Positions 1 to 9,640 of a stretch of DNA of 64,000 nucleotides are shown here, one piece after another (the first letter of the stretch is position 1; the number at the start of each line of letters is the position of its first letter). A program made the position numbers and the translations under genes. The stretch covers positions 15,952,106 through 16,016,105 of the forward strand of contig CM029379.1 in the NCBI GenBank assembly GCA_017165825.1. Reading direction: 5' to 3'. The notes under the pieces were generated by a model, which saw only the letters and a program-made list of their open reading frames with translations, made no database searches and was not told the DNA's origin. The stretch is from Hepsetus odoe (taxonomy: Eukaryota; Chordata; Actinopteri; Characiformes; Hepsetidae).

Positions 1-190
1 ACCATAAGCTTATGTGCCAGGTCCGCATTAGCAGTGATTTCTTGAGAAATAATGATGATGCCCAATTTGTTGCTCAGTGAATGACCTGTACCATCAGATT
101 CCTGGTTAGCTCAGTCAGTAGAGCATGAGACTCAATCACAGGGTCGTTGGTTTGAGTCCCATGTTGGGCATTCTCCTTATGCTCTGCCCC
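1..190 (+). repeat. tRNA-Lys-derived repeat (SINE-like), copy 1
   Basis: Positions 101-170 read like a tRNA-Lys (CTT) gene: an A box (TTAGCTCAGTCAGTAGAGC), the stem start GAGCATGAGACT, and a B box/T arm (GGTTTGAGTCCC) ending ATGTTGGGCA. The anticodon region is shortened (ACTCAATC where ACTCTTAATC is expected), so this is not a working tRNA. Positions 1-100 are almost identical to 4541-4640, which shows that the tRNA relic is part of a longer dispersed repeat cut by the window start. Confidence 0.7.
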
Positions 191-204
191 ATGAATGGGT
201 GGGT

Positions 205-395
205 GTGACAAGGATGGACAGGATAAGAAATTAGTATATTAGAGGGACAGCTTAGCCTGGATGGTTTGGAGACAAAGTTAGAGGACATGCAGGCAGTTGG
301 TTTGAAGGAGGAAGATGCAGAGGACAAGAAGAAATGGAAATGGATGATCCACTGTGGGGACCCCTAAACCAGAACAGCCAAAAGAAGAAGAAGGA
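205..395 (+). mobile_element. RTE-like LINE, 3' end fragment
   Basis: The words GGATGGACAGGAT, GAGGACATGCAG, GAGGAAGATGCAGAGGAC and GATCCACTGTGG, ending in an AAGAAGAAG tract, match the last part of the longer RTE-like copy at 20945-23115 (compare 22788-23110). Only the 3' end is present, as is usual for 5'-truncated LINE insertions. The short frames here are LINE debris, not host genes. Confidence 0.7.
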
Positions 396-792
396 TCAGG
401 GTACTGCCGAGGGAAAAGGAAGAGTGTTTTCTACAGTGATTTAGAAGATACTTTTAGTCATGTACGTTGTACATCACTCCTTCCGTTGAACTGTCTGAAA
501 AAAACACACCAAGGTAAAAAAAAAAAGCAAACAAATAATAAATCAAACAAACCTTTATGCTCAAAATTGTAAAATCTATCATGAATTCATAACAGTTGAA
601 CGGAATTGATTCATAATTTAACAATACAGCTTACTGACCACTAGGGGACAGTATTTAACCACCACAGTGTGTGTCTCCCCCTCGTGGCTGCAAATGGCAT
701 ATTTTCTGGTATTTTTATTGAATAGTTCAGTTCTATGATTGACCACTAAAGGGCCGCATTTAATCTCCAGTAGTTCATTAATGAAAGGGATC
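396..792. other. No gene seen
   Basis: AT-rich sequence with A-runs and the twice-used phrase 'gaccactaggggaca / gaccactaaagggc'. I see no coding signal or structured element here. Confidence 0.5.

Positions 793-873
<81 letters not shown>
793..873. repeat. GT/GA compound microsatellite
   Basis: About 28 bp of GT repeats, then a GA run, then another 34 bp of GT repeats. It is a simple-sequence tract with no coding meaning. Confidence 0.95.
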
Positions 874-874
<1 letters not shown>

Positions 875-940
875 TGTTGCTCGTGGTGTTTACTGGTATT
901 AATTAATTGCCGCACATGAACACGTGCTCTTTGTTGAGAT

Positions 941-1010
941 AGATTAGAATAGAATAGAATAATCTTTTATTATCCCATGAATGGGAAATTCGGGTGTTAT
1001 AGGGCTCTTT
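941..1010 (-). mobile_element. LINE 3' tail fragment
   Basis: The antisense reading is a stretch of the TTCCCATTCATGGGATAATAAAAG kind followed by a TATTCTATTCT repeat. The same end, with an ACTCT tail, closes the LINE at 58445-59575. Only the last 60 or so bases are present. Confidence 0.6.
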
Positions 1011-1089
1011 ATCAAGAAAGACAGAAAGAATATAGAAAGATATATAAAAAGAAAAAATATAAAGAACGAGGACATCCAAGTACGTTTCC

Positions 1090-1665
1090 CCTCAGCTTAA
1101 GGTATAAAGTAGTGAAACCTATAATACCTACTCCAGACACTGGGAGTCATTAAAGAGGACTGTAGAGTCTTGTTGGAATAACTGAGAAAAATAAAACTCA
1201 GGTGAGTTACATGTCATCTGTTTGGACTGTACCTGCTGTTTGGAAGTCTTGTGTTGGGGAACCACTGTTGTCAAGGTCAGTGTGAGTGCACAGCTTTTGT
1301 TGTAGCATTGTGTTGTTTGTACTAAAGACATGATTGGATGGAAATATAAAAAGAAAGTGACAACCCTTGTCATTGGGTTGTCACTTTCTTTTTACATTTC
1401 CATCCAATCAAACAAAACAATGCTACAACAAAAGCTGCGCACTCACACTGAGCTTGACAACAGTGGTTGTACACACTAATTTCACCATAAGCAGCAGAAA
1501 GTGTGTAGCAGATTCACTTTGTGCAAGGAACAGTACTGTGGTTGCAATCGTGACCCAAACGGTGATCCATTTCAACTGCAACAGTCCTTCACCTTGTTCC
1601 ACCTTGGAAAAGTGGAAAACGTCCCCACACCCCTGGTTGGATCCTCAGAGAATGGATTGATGAAC
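1090..1665. repeat. Dispersed repeat with a long internal palindrome
   Basis: Positions 1261-1366 and 1375-1467 form an inverted repeat of roughly 90% identity around an 8-base loop; the innermost part, AAAAGAAAGTGACAACCC and its reverse complement, is perfect. The left flank (1090-1300) matches 14390-14620 in inverted sense, so this is a dispersed family, perhaps a palindromic nonautonomous DNA transposon. The open frames on either strand here mirror each other because of the palindrome and are not genes. Confidence 0.75.
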
Positions 1666-2090
1666 GTTTGGTGGTGATGTAGTCTGTTCAGAGTCAGATC
1701 AGCCAGAGAAGGTCCTACTTTATTATTCTAGCTGTTAATAATGTGGGTTCATGCCCTGTTTTTTATGTTGTCACAGTTAAACATTTCAGGATTTGACACA
1801 GAAGTGATGCCACAGATTCTGTCGTGGGACAAATAATGACTAAAGGGGTTCACTTGTCTCTAATAAGTCTGAAAAATCCCAAACTAAATTTACTTTGAGA
1901 CAGGTTAGAACAGTGTTTGACTGAAACAGGCCAGTTGGCAGTCTAGTAATGAAATGTGTTTGGTGAGAAAGGCCTCGTCTGGCATTTTGGATAATGAATC
2001 AGATCCCTCTCTGATTCGTACCCTTCCTATTGTCCTGTCCAACTTTCCAAACTTGGAGTCTTTTTGAAGAGTGAAGAGTGTTTCCATGCA
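1666..2090. other. No gene seen
   Basis: Anonymous AT-rich sequence between two dispersed repeats. No exon-like or repeat structure was recognised. Confidence 0.4.
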
Positions 2091-2645
2091 ATTTGTCCAG
2101 TTTGTTGGGACTGTAATGTCCTGCACTGTGATCTCCATAAGTAGAGATGTCTTGAGCTTTCTGCACTTTGTCTTCACTTTGTGTTTAAAACTGCCTTTCT
2201 TTATCAGGACATGGCTACTTGTGCTGTGTTTCTAACTTTACTGTATTTGATCATCCACAGGTTCTTTCTTCTTCTTCATGTGTGTAAAAGTGAAGAAATG
2301 TGAGGATCTTCAGGGCTGAAATATTCTACACTGTTTGATCTCCATCAGTAGAGACATCTTGGAGGTGTTAGGACTTTTCTCCAGTTTAAACAAATTTGAA
2401 ACGTTTCTTCTTTTTCCAAGTGAACTGTGTTTTCAAAGCCTGACTTTCTGCGAGGATCATTTAGAGATCTTCTAGTCTTCATGCGTGCAAAAGAGTGGAA
2501 ATGTATTAAACAGAGTATATTGCACACCCTTCAGTGTCTATGTGTTCTGTTGAAACACTAATGATGGAAGACATTCTCTGTTTTTGCTGCTGAGATTTTC
2601 TATCTAGCAAGAAATCAAAGCACCTTTCAGCCTTACTGAATATGG
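2091..2645 (-). repeat. Dispersed repeat, copy A (inverted partner at 13.1-13.7 kb)
   Basis: Read on the minus strand, this stretch shares long blocks with 13100-13730 on the plus strand, for example GTGTTTCAACAGAACA, GAAGGGTGTGCAATA, CATGAAGA.AGAAGATCTCTA and CTACTGATGGAGATCAAACA. The block 'GATGGAGATCACAGTG..ATTACAGTCC' occurs more than once within each copy. The similar short frames seen at both sites come from this shared repeat. The family is not one I can name. Confidence 0.75.
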
Positions 2646-4480
2646 AAAGACAAGACAGCAGAAGACCTTAAAGAAGAACAAAAGTCAGGCTAATTCGCAT
2701 ATCAATTAAGAGCAGACCACTCAGACACAGCAAACTTGGCAAGACTTTAAAAGGCTTTGAATCAAACATCTACATCATGGTGACCTGAAAAAAAAGTAAT
2801 ATAGTTGTTTTTATCCACCATGGATGAGAACACTGATACACCAGTATAAGTTAAATTAGAATTCTGAACTTGTTCTTTTGTATTTTCTTCAAAAGATCTA
2901 GCGTTTCTGTATTTCAAAAGTCATAAACAGGTCTCAGTCCATCCCCTTGGGAGAGTTAGCGACACTATGATATTAAAGCTTGAGTAGTCTCAGCCTAAAT
3001 TTATGAGGCTGCATTGTCAAAATTTTACTAGTATATGATGACAGGTCTTCACATTGATGGTAACTCTCAGGAATGCATGTGTAACGCTGCAGGTGTTTGT
3101 CAATGTGAAATATTAAGCAACATTAAAACAGACAGCAGTGTTGACTTGATTGTTGTTTATTCTGTGTGATACTAACTCAATTACAGCTAGGAAAATTCAA
3201 CAACTTGGTGAACATGTTTGAGCTTTGGGTTTATATGCCTTTCAAAACCACACTGACTCTTTGGACAACAGGTCCTACTATTTAGGGTAGAGACCTTTCT
3301 CTGAACATCTGCATAAATGGGTGGTACTAATAATTACTCCAGGCACTAATGTTTTTTCAGTGTCACTTTTAAACTTCATATATCTCAATTGCTGATTTTC
3401 TGAATACTATAATCAAACACAAATAATCAGACAGGACTTTGGTCCACACCACACTCAGAGAAGGTATGAAGTGCATTGTTTTCAAGGTAGCTGGGGCACT
3501 TTCTCACTGGTTTGCACACTGATGGTAACTAATGTCACTGAAGACATTCAGTCTGAGGACCATCACTGAAATCTTTTTCTGCACAAGAAAGATTCAGAAA
3601 ACAGTTCCAGCCTTGTATTGGCACACACACACTGTTAACAGCTAGAAGTGAATTTGTTCTTTGCAGTTATCCACCAAAACACATGGGTATTAAACACACA
3701 CACACTGCAGACGTGGGCCTACTGTTGAGGGACTCCAACATGTAATCTTCTGATGAGTCTTATTCCTACAACCAGGTCACTACTGCAAATGACTGAGTGA
3801 TAATTGTTTCCTGAAACAAATTTTGTGCAGTTTTCAACATTTCTTGTCCTCACAAAGAGCTTTGTTTGCAATTTTGGGTCAAAAACGTACAGTAAATTTT
3901 TGACTCAATTTGAACTTGATTAGATGATTTGGACTTTCCTGTAGTGCTTTCCAAAGACTTTAAGAGCTATAAAAGTGTATTTTCTGAAAAAGGAGCTCAG
4001 TGTTGGGTGTTTGTATGTGTCTGTGTTTCAGAGATACTCAGTCAGACTAACATTCAGTCCGTTGTTCCAGATCGAGCTTTCCTCATTCTCCTACATCTCC
4101 TGTTCCCAAATGAAATGAAATAAAAGGAGATTCATGTGCTGTCATTCACAAACTGTGAGCAGTGTATTTGTTCTCTGCATTTAACCCATTCAAATGGGTG
4201 TTAGTGGTACAGACCAAGAGATTACACATCTACCTAAACCTAAGAGTCAAACGCAGAGATGGTCTTCATGACTCAACCATGAGATGCGGACTTTGCTCTG
4301 TGCAGTGCCCTCGCGTCTTCCTTGTTGCTGTAGGGACCTCTGTGAATATGACGACATGAGCTGTGAAAGAGATTGGCAGCCCTCCACAGGCCATTGCAGA
4401 GGTGTAAGAGCTGGGCCAGCGGTGTACTTGATGTGAAGCTGAGATGAAGGAAATCAATCTTGCAAGGATTAGTGCAGAAT
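2646..4480. other. No gene seen
   Basis: Anonymous intergenic sequence. It includes short CA runs at 3624-3632 and 3698-3707 and a phrase, GATCGAGCTTTCCTCATTC at 4072, that recurs at 52975. No coding or RNA gene is supported. Confidence 0.4.
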
Positions 4481-4654
4481 TAGAGTTAGAATTAGAGAAT
4501 TAGAGTCTTCAGGTGACAGTCAGCCGGTTTTTGCCAAAGGCACCATAAGCTTATGTGCCAGGTCTGCATTAGCAGTGATTTCTTGAGAAATAAGGATGAT
4601 GCCCAATTTGTTGCTCAGTGAATGACCAGCACCAGCAGATTCCTGGTTAGCTCA
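4481..4654 (+). repeat. tRNA-Lys-derived repeat, copy 2, left part
   Basis: 4541-4654 is nearly identical to 1-114. It breaks off inside the tRNA A box at TTAGCTCA, where the L2 element begins. The phrase at 4500-4540 (GAGTCTTCAGGTGACAGTCA) recurs with changes at 9008-9045. The right part of the tRNA relic continues at 8228, beyond the L2 insertion. Confidence 0.75.
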
Positions 4655-5170
4655 ATTCAATTCAATTCAATTCAATTTATTCTTGTATAGCGCCTTTTAC
4701 AACAAAGTTGCCCCAAGGCACTTTACATTGATGGTCGATGATGGAACAGGTTACAGTAATAGATGTTAAAGCCGGACGACTACGGAGGAGAGGAACCAAA
4801 AACTCCACTGTGTGGAGAAAAAAAAAAACCTCTGAGGGTCCAAGGTCAACCGGCTACCCAACCCCCTTGGGTATACTAACAGTACAAAGTTAGTTAGGTT
4901 TTAGACTCCAGGATCAGTGAGGAGTCCCAAGTTTCTTCCAGGTACCGATGAGCTGCCAGGGTCCCTTGGCGCATCAGATGCATCACACAGACCAGATGGT
5001 AGCTCGGCACTGGACTCAGGTGATGACCACAGCAGGCCCACCCGGACATGTGGGGAGAGAAATGGAATGAGGGGGTCAGTAATGAGCAGGATCCAGTAGT
5101 GACAGACACAGAAATGAAACAACAGTGCGATGGCATGTACAGCAGCACCAGCGACATTAGTAATGGTGCA

Positions 5171-6541
5171 CTATGGTGATTGGTGCGGGTAAGCTAAACT
5201 AAAGAAGTAAGTCTTCAGCCGTGATTTAAAGACTGAGACTGAATCGGCATCCTGTACAGAAGCAGGCAAGCTGTTCCACAATCTAGGTGCCCTGTAACTG
5301 AAAGCTCGTGCTCCTATACATTTATTTATGTGAGGGACAATAAGGAGATCTTTATTCTGGGATCTAAGTGGGCGATTAGGTGTATAGGTATTAAGCAGTT
5401 CGGTTAGGTATATTGGGGCAAGACCTTTAAGTGCCTTGTAGGTTAAGAGGAGGACCTTGAAGTCAGCCCTGTACCTAACAGGAAGCCAGTGAAGCGAGGA
5501 GAGTATGGGAGTTATGTGGTCGTACTTCCTGCTCCTGCTAACAATCCTAGCGGCTGTGTTCTGAATGCGCTGTAGGGTGCTTAATGTGCCCTGAGAGCTT
5601 CCAGAAAGTAGGGCATTACAGTAATCTAATCTACTGTATACAAATGCATGTACTACTTTTGCCGTGTCTTCCATTGACAGAAAGCGCCGTAGTTTGGCAA
5701 TGTTCCGAAGGTGCAGGAAGCATGTCTTCGCAACTGCATTAACATGGGGATTAAATGAAAGATTTGAATCGAAAATAACACCAAGGTTACGTGCCAGAGT
5801 ACTAACTGAAAACTTCAACCCTGCATCCCGGATATGCAAAATGAAGGCCCTGTCTACATCGCTACTACAAAACAAGAGCAGCTCAGTTTTTTCGGGGTTT
5901 AGTGAGAGGAAGTTGTTATTCATCCAATCCCTAATATCACTGAGGCAGCTAATTAAGGTGCCGGTTGATGCTTTATCACATGATTTAAAAGATAAGTATA
6001 GCTGAGAGTCATCAGCGTAAGAGTGGTAACTAACATTATGCTTCCGTATAATAGTGCTTAGTGGGAGCATGTAGAGGGAGAAGAGCACTGGGCCCAACAC
6101 CGACCCTTGTGGGACTCCATAGTTAACTAGTGACATAGGTGAGGGGGTGCCATAATCATCCATTTGGATGAAGTAGTAACGGTTTGTAAGATAGGAGTTG
6201 AACCATTTAAGGGCTGTTCTGCTAATGCCGACAGTGGAGTGAAGCCTATTTACTAAAATGGAGTGATCTACCGTGTCGAACGCAGCACTAAGATCTAAGA
6301 GAACAAGAACAGTGATGTTTCCTGCATCACTCGAGACCATTATATCATTCACCACTCTAGTTAGAGCAGTTTCTGTGCTATGGCCAAGCCGGAAACCTGA
6401 TTGGAATTTATCTAAGAGGTTATGCGTGTCTAGATATGACTGCAGTTGTCTCGCAACTAGTTTTTCTAGAATCTTAGAGAGAAACGGGACATTAGAGATA
6501 GGTCTATAATTACTTGATGAGCGAGGTGAGCGAGGGTCCAA
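5171..6541 (-). CDS. LINE reverse transcriptase (L2-type)
   Basis: This is a 456-residue frame coding the reverse transcriptase part of the L2-type polyprotein, which copies the element's RNA at a nicked chromosomal site. Near the start is NYRPISNVPFLSKILEKLV (motif 1). FQSGFRLGHSTETAL and LLDLSAAFDTVDHSIL (carrying the first catalytic Asp) follow. Then come GVPQGSVLGPVLFSLYMLPL and the catalytic box YADDSQLYLSF. The C-terminal region runs through LHWLPV and RLWNSLP to FKSRLKTYFFSL, typical of L2/CR1 ends. The frame overlaps the endonuclease frame upstream: the two are one polyprotein separated by a frameshift near 6540, at a run of T bases. The start codon listed is simply the first Met of the open frame. 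It looks young, but it is not functional as it stands unless the frameshift is a sequence error. Confidence 0.85.
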   Translation of the reverse strand: MDPRSPRSSSNYRPISNVPFLSKILEKLVARQLQSYLDTHNLLDKFQSGFRLGHSTETALTRVVNDIMVSSDAGNITVLVLLDLSAAFDTVDHSILVNRLHSTVGISRTALKWFNSYLTNRYYFIQMDDYGTPSPMSLVNYGVPQGSVLGPVLFSLYMLPLSTIIRKHNVSYHSYADDSQLYLSFKSCDKASTGTLISCLSDIRDWMNNNFLSLNPEKTELLLFCSSDVDRAFILHIRDAGLKFSVSTLARNLGVIFDSNLSFNPHVNAVAKTCFLHLRNIAKLRRFLSMEDTAKVVHAFVYSRLDYCNALLSGSSQGTLSTLQRIQNTAARIVSRSRKYDHITPILSSLHWLPVRYRADFKVLLLTYKALKGLAPIYLTELLNTYTPNRPLRSQNKDLLIVPHINKCIGARAFSYRAPRLWNSLPASVQDADSVSVFKSRLKTYFFSLAYPHQSP

Positions 6542-7929
6542 GTTAGGTTTTTAAGCTGTGGTCTAACCACTGCTGTTTTAAACTGATTGGGGACTACACC
6601 TGAGGTCAAGGATGCGTTCATGATATCAAGTATAGGTGTTGATAGTATTCCTAAGGATTCCTTCAGGAGCTTGGTTGGAATGGGATCTAACCGACAGGTT
6701 GTGGACTTTGCCTTGGTTATAACGGAAAATAGCTCAGAGTTATCAATGAGATTAAAATCACTAAAATATTGTGAGCACTGTTCTGGTAGTGGATTAATTT
6801 GAGGGCTATTAGGGCACATTTGGAGCCTAATGTTGTTAATTTTATCATTAAAAAACTTAAGAAACCTATCGTTAGTAATACTACACACTGGCCTTTTATC
6901 AGTTTTGTCTGTTAGCTGAGCTAGTGTCGGAAATAAATAGCGGGGGTTATGCTTGTTGTTTTCAATAAGCTTTGAATAGTACTCAGTGCGAGCACTATAT
7001 AGAGCTTTCTTATATTGTTTTAGTTTAGCGAACCATAGAACCTGAGAGGCTTGGAGACCTGTTGTCTTCCATCTGTGTTCTAGCGTACGGCACTCCCGCT
7101 TAGCAGCCCGTGTGTGATCATTGAACCAGGGAGAGTGCCTGATAGTTCTGACCTTCTTTATCTTAATTGGGGCTATCTGATCAAGGATCTGCCCAACTAC
7201 TGTATTGTACATGTCGGTGATGTCATTAACAGTTTTGTTACCGGTGAAGTCTATCTCTGTTACGGCCTCCATAAACTGAACACATTTAGCCCTGTTTAGG
7301 TGTCGTGTTATACTAGTCCTTTCACTGAGGTACGTTGGAGACATATTAATCTCAAACGTGATTAAAGAATGGTCGGAAAAAAGTTTATTTAAGGAGTGGA
7401 CCAGTACAGTATCAATGTCAAGTCCATACGAGATAATTAGATCTAGCGTGTGTCCTTGTACATGGGTAGGTCCTGATATATGCTGGGTGCAACCCACAGA
7501 ATCGAGGAGCGTTAGGAAGCTTTTGGCACCTGCATCCGTCTCTGTATCAACATGTATGTTAAAGTCGCCTAACATCACGAATCTAGTAAACCTAACAACC
7601 AAGTCAGAGAGCAGATTGCCAAATTCATTAATAAAGGCAGCATATGGTCCTGGAGGTCTATAAACTAATAGGATATGGAGCGCTAAATCAGACCTAATGC
7701 TTAGCAGCATCACTTCGAATGTGTGGAAGCTCTCAGTAGTTTTTGAATCAACCTTAAATGATTCATCAAAAATTGCAGCCAGGCCACCACCACGTCCTAC
7801 TGAGCGTGATTTATGCAGGTACGAGAACCCATAGGGGGAGGCTTCCACTAAGGGGATGGTGTCAGTGGGTCTAAGCCAAGTTTCAGTCAGTAGACAGATA
7901 TCCTGACTTTGTGCCGAGTACCATCTCAT
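6466..7929 (-). CDS. LINE apurinic-type endonuclease plus linker (L2-type)
   Basis: This 487-residue frame is the N-terminal part of the L2-type polyprotein. Endonuclease motifs appear in order: DICLLTETWL (catalytic Glu), GRGGGLA, FVMLGDFNIHVD (Asp and Asn), and LFSDHSLITFEI (SDH box). The sequence upstream of the first Met stays open and reads KCSLLNVRLLGNKQLL, matching the usual start of the domain, so the true polyprotein begins further upstream. The last 40 or so residues after VVRPQLK are read out of frame; the correct continuation is the reverse transcriptase frame. The domain nicks target DNA during retrotransposition. Confidence 0.85.
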   Translation of the reverse strand: MRWYSAQSQDICLLTETWLRPTDTIPLVEASPYGFSYLHKSRSVGRGGGLAAIFDESFKVDSKTTESFHTFEVMLLSIRSDLALHILLVYRPPGPYAAFINEFGNLLSDLVVRFTRFVMLGDFNIHVDTETDAGAKSFLTLLDSVGCTQHISGPTHVQGHTLDLIISYGLDIDTVLVHSLNKLFSDHSLITFEINMSPTYLSERTSITRHLNRAKCVQFMEAVTEIDFTGNKTVNDITDMYNTVVGQILDQIAPIKIKKVRTIRHSPWFNDHTRAAKRECRTLEHRWKTTGLQASQVLWFAKLKQYKKALYSARTEYYSKLIENNKHNPRYLFPTLAQLTDKTDKRPVCSITNDRFLKFFNDKINNIRLQMCPNSPQINPLPEQCSQYFSDFNLIDNSELFSVITKAKSTTCRLDPIPTKLLKESLGILSTPILDIMNASLTSGVVPNQFKTAVVRPQLKNLTWTLAHLAHQVIIDLSLMSRFSLRF

Positions 7930-8227
7930 TAATAACTGCTTGTTTCCTAGGAGGCGAACATTCAGCAGTGAACATTTTGATTTTAGTCGGACCAGCTGTG
8001 TTTTGTTGTTTTATATTGATTGGTGCACTGGGAGCAAGGTTACCCAGCGCAGGAGCCTAGTTAGCCTCTATACTGCTTCATGTCGTCACTAAGAATGGGT
8101 ATTCTCTGGTAATGATGGAGAATCTGGTTCTAACAAGCTGGTGTGTGACATAGGGAGATGCCGTGTTATAAGGAACCTGGGTTTCTGCCAAGAGAATTGT
8201 ACTGGTGAGTGGGATAATAACTCCAGC

Positions 8228-8300
8228 AGCTCAGGCAGTAGCGCATGAGGTTTCTTAATCTGGAAGGCATTCTCCTTGGCCTCCCCGCATGTGAATGAAC
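8228..8300 (+). repeat. tRNA-Lys-derived repeat, copy 2, right part
   Basis: AGCTCAGGCAGTAGCGCATGAG, then TTTCTTAATCT and GGCATTCTCCTT, match the second half of the tRNA-Lys relic at 111-178. This piece was separated from 4481-4654 by the L2 insertion and keeps a lysine-type CTTAAT anticodon region that copy 1 lost, although the B box is deleted. Confidence 0.65.
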
Positions 8301-8395
8301 AACATCACAACACACTTACAACAAAAGGCATAATGTCTGACCCTACAAAAACATCTCAGCAGCTTTCTAGTTAGTGCATTTATAAAAAGAAACAC

Positions 8396-8446
8396 AGCAC
8401 CACCCCTGGGTGGGCTCAAACCACCAACCTTTTGATTAACATCTCC
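8396..8446 (-). repeat. tRNA-Asn-like 3' half (pseudo-tRNA)
   Basis: Antisense, the sequence reads GTTAATCAAAAGGTTGGTGG followed by TTTGAGCCCACCCAGGGG. That is the anticodon, variable and T-arm half of a tRNA-Asn (GTT). The 5' half (D arm and A box) is not recognisable, so this is a relic, either a pseudogene or a SINE head. Confidence 0.6.
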
Positions 8447-9302
8447 ATGGCCATGGCAGCTTTTGTGAGCTTATGGATACAGTTTGGAATTATGCTGGGC
8501 TAGTTGCCTGATGGTTGGCATCCATGGTCAAGTATAAGAACATTTAGCTCTGTCAGATGGCAAGCATGGACACAGCTCCAAGAGTCACTGTGGAATATGC
8601 AAATTTGTTAGTGGTTCACTGGCGTTGCAAAGGTGTATGAAAAGGGCCAGGCCACCTGGGGGAAATCCGTCTAATTGTAACAGTACGGGATGTAATTAAG
8701 CAGCTACTCACGATCTGACTACCAAAATTTAGCTCTGTTAAATGGCAAACTTGGGCAGAGCTCCCAGATTCACAGATTTCCTAATGGTCACTGGCCATTG
8801 CACAAGAGAGCGTGGATTTGGTGCAAGTGTGCAGACAAACGTGTCTGACTACAGGGTGCAGGGTGATCAGCAGTCGCTGTACAGTCCCATATGGCTGTTA
8901 GGATTTCACCCAGGCTGCCCAGATTACACTAGCGGTATGGGAAGTATCCTTTTGAGCAAGTGCTCTCTGTTTTGCCACAAATGTTGATTTCTTTTGCTTT
9001 GATGCAAAAAGAGCCTTCAGGTGACGATCAACCAGTGTTTGCCAAAGCTCAATCTACCGTATTTAAGTACAAAAACTTGTTGGAGTGACACTTGAATAAG
9101 TATTGCAAGGAAGAGTCAGAGTCCCTAAGGTTAAACAGATCCTAGATTCAGAGTCCATAGTACCAACCATGAGACCACACACATAACAAGCTCTGACATG
9201 GGGCATCAACAAACTGTAAACTAGTCTCCGTTTTGCAAAAGATCAGCTTGTTGATCCAGCTGAAGGATTTGTCAAGCAAGGACAACAGGTGTTTCAGAGG
9301 AC
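8447..9302. other. No gene seen
   Basis: Anonymous sequence. 8536-8580 and 8725-8770 share the phrases 'TTTAGCTCTGT(C/T)A(G/A)ATGGCAA', so there may be an old internal duplication. 9006-9045 matches the upstream part of the tRNA-Lys repeat family. No coding signal is supported. Confidence 0.45.
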
Positions 9303-9376
9303 TGCCAAAACCCAGGCTTGAACAAGGGACCTATAGAGCTTCAGGCTAGTGCTCTCCCAGTTGAGCTATTTCAGCC
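9303..9376 (-). repeat. tRNA-Phe-like pseudogene
   Basis: The antisense strand gives GGCTGAAATAGCTCAACTGG (acceptor and D arm with A box), an anticodon loop CTGAAGC carrying GAA, and a T arm TTGTTCAAGCCTG, ending TTTTGGCA. This follows tRNA-Phe (GAA) along its full length. Acceptor and anticodon stems contain mismatches (positions 2-71, 4-69, 27-43 and 31-39 by my count), so it is probably not functional. Confidence 0.65.
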
Positions 9377-9399
9377 ACATGATACAAACCATTGCCCAT

Positions 9400-9640
9400 A
9401 CATCCATCCATTTCTGAAAGCTTTGTCCCCCAAGCGGGGTCGCGAGAGTGCTGGAGTCAACCCCAGCGCACAGGACAGAGACACACCCTGGACAGGTCGC
9501 CAGCCATCGCGGGGAGGGCGAGACAGGAGCGGCACCTTGCTCACAAAAAGGGTACCTCAGGGCTATTGGGAAAGTGTTGAGGCCCCTGATCCTCGATCAT
9601 GTGGCCAACACCTAACCACTGGAAAACCTGCTGCCCCCAT
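9400..9640 (-). mobile_element. tRNA-headed SINE with ATGG tail (diverged copy)
   Basis: On the plus strand it starts with CATCCATCCAT and TTGTCCCCCAAGCGGGGTCG and ends with GATCATGTGGCCAACACCTA, the reverse of the SINE at 42310-42545. The tRNA head is at the right end and the microsatellite tail at the left. The copy is more diverged than others in the window, and open frames over it are incidental. Confidence 0.8.

Larger units (their letters stand above)
4655..8227 (-). mobile_element. L2-type LINE, nearly intact (copy A)
   Basis: This is a 3.57 kb minus-strand non-LTR retrotransposon. On the left is its 3' tail of ATTCA repeats and the 3' UTR phrase TATAGCGCCTTTTACAACA; then come the reverse transcriptase frame, the endonuclease frame, and about 300 bp of 5' sequence. 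It is flanked by AGCTCA at 4649-4654 and 8228-8233, a probable target-site duplication inside a tRNA-Lys repeat. The first open reading frame is missing, so the copy is 5'-truncated. Coding parts are broken only by one evident frameshift near 6540. The L2/CR1 assignment rests on protein style and the 3' UTR. Confidence 0.9.

Noticed and set aside
101..170. A functional tRNA-Lys gene
   Set aside because: The anticodon loop is shortened and the sequence belongs to a longer repeat that occurs again at 4541.
1128..1660. Pair of similar open frames on opposite strands
   Set aside because: They mirror each other because they lie in the two arms of a palindrome; neither has a family match.
5664..7663. 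Plus-strand open frames of 60-113 codons
   Set aside because: They are antisense shadows of the L2 coding frames.
9303..9376. A functional tRNA-Phe gene
   Set aside because: Several stem mismatches in the acceptor and anticodon arms; it is kept only as a pseudo-tRNA.
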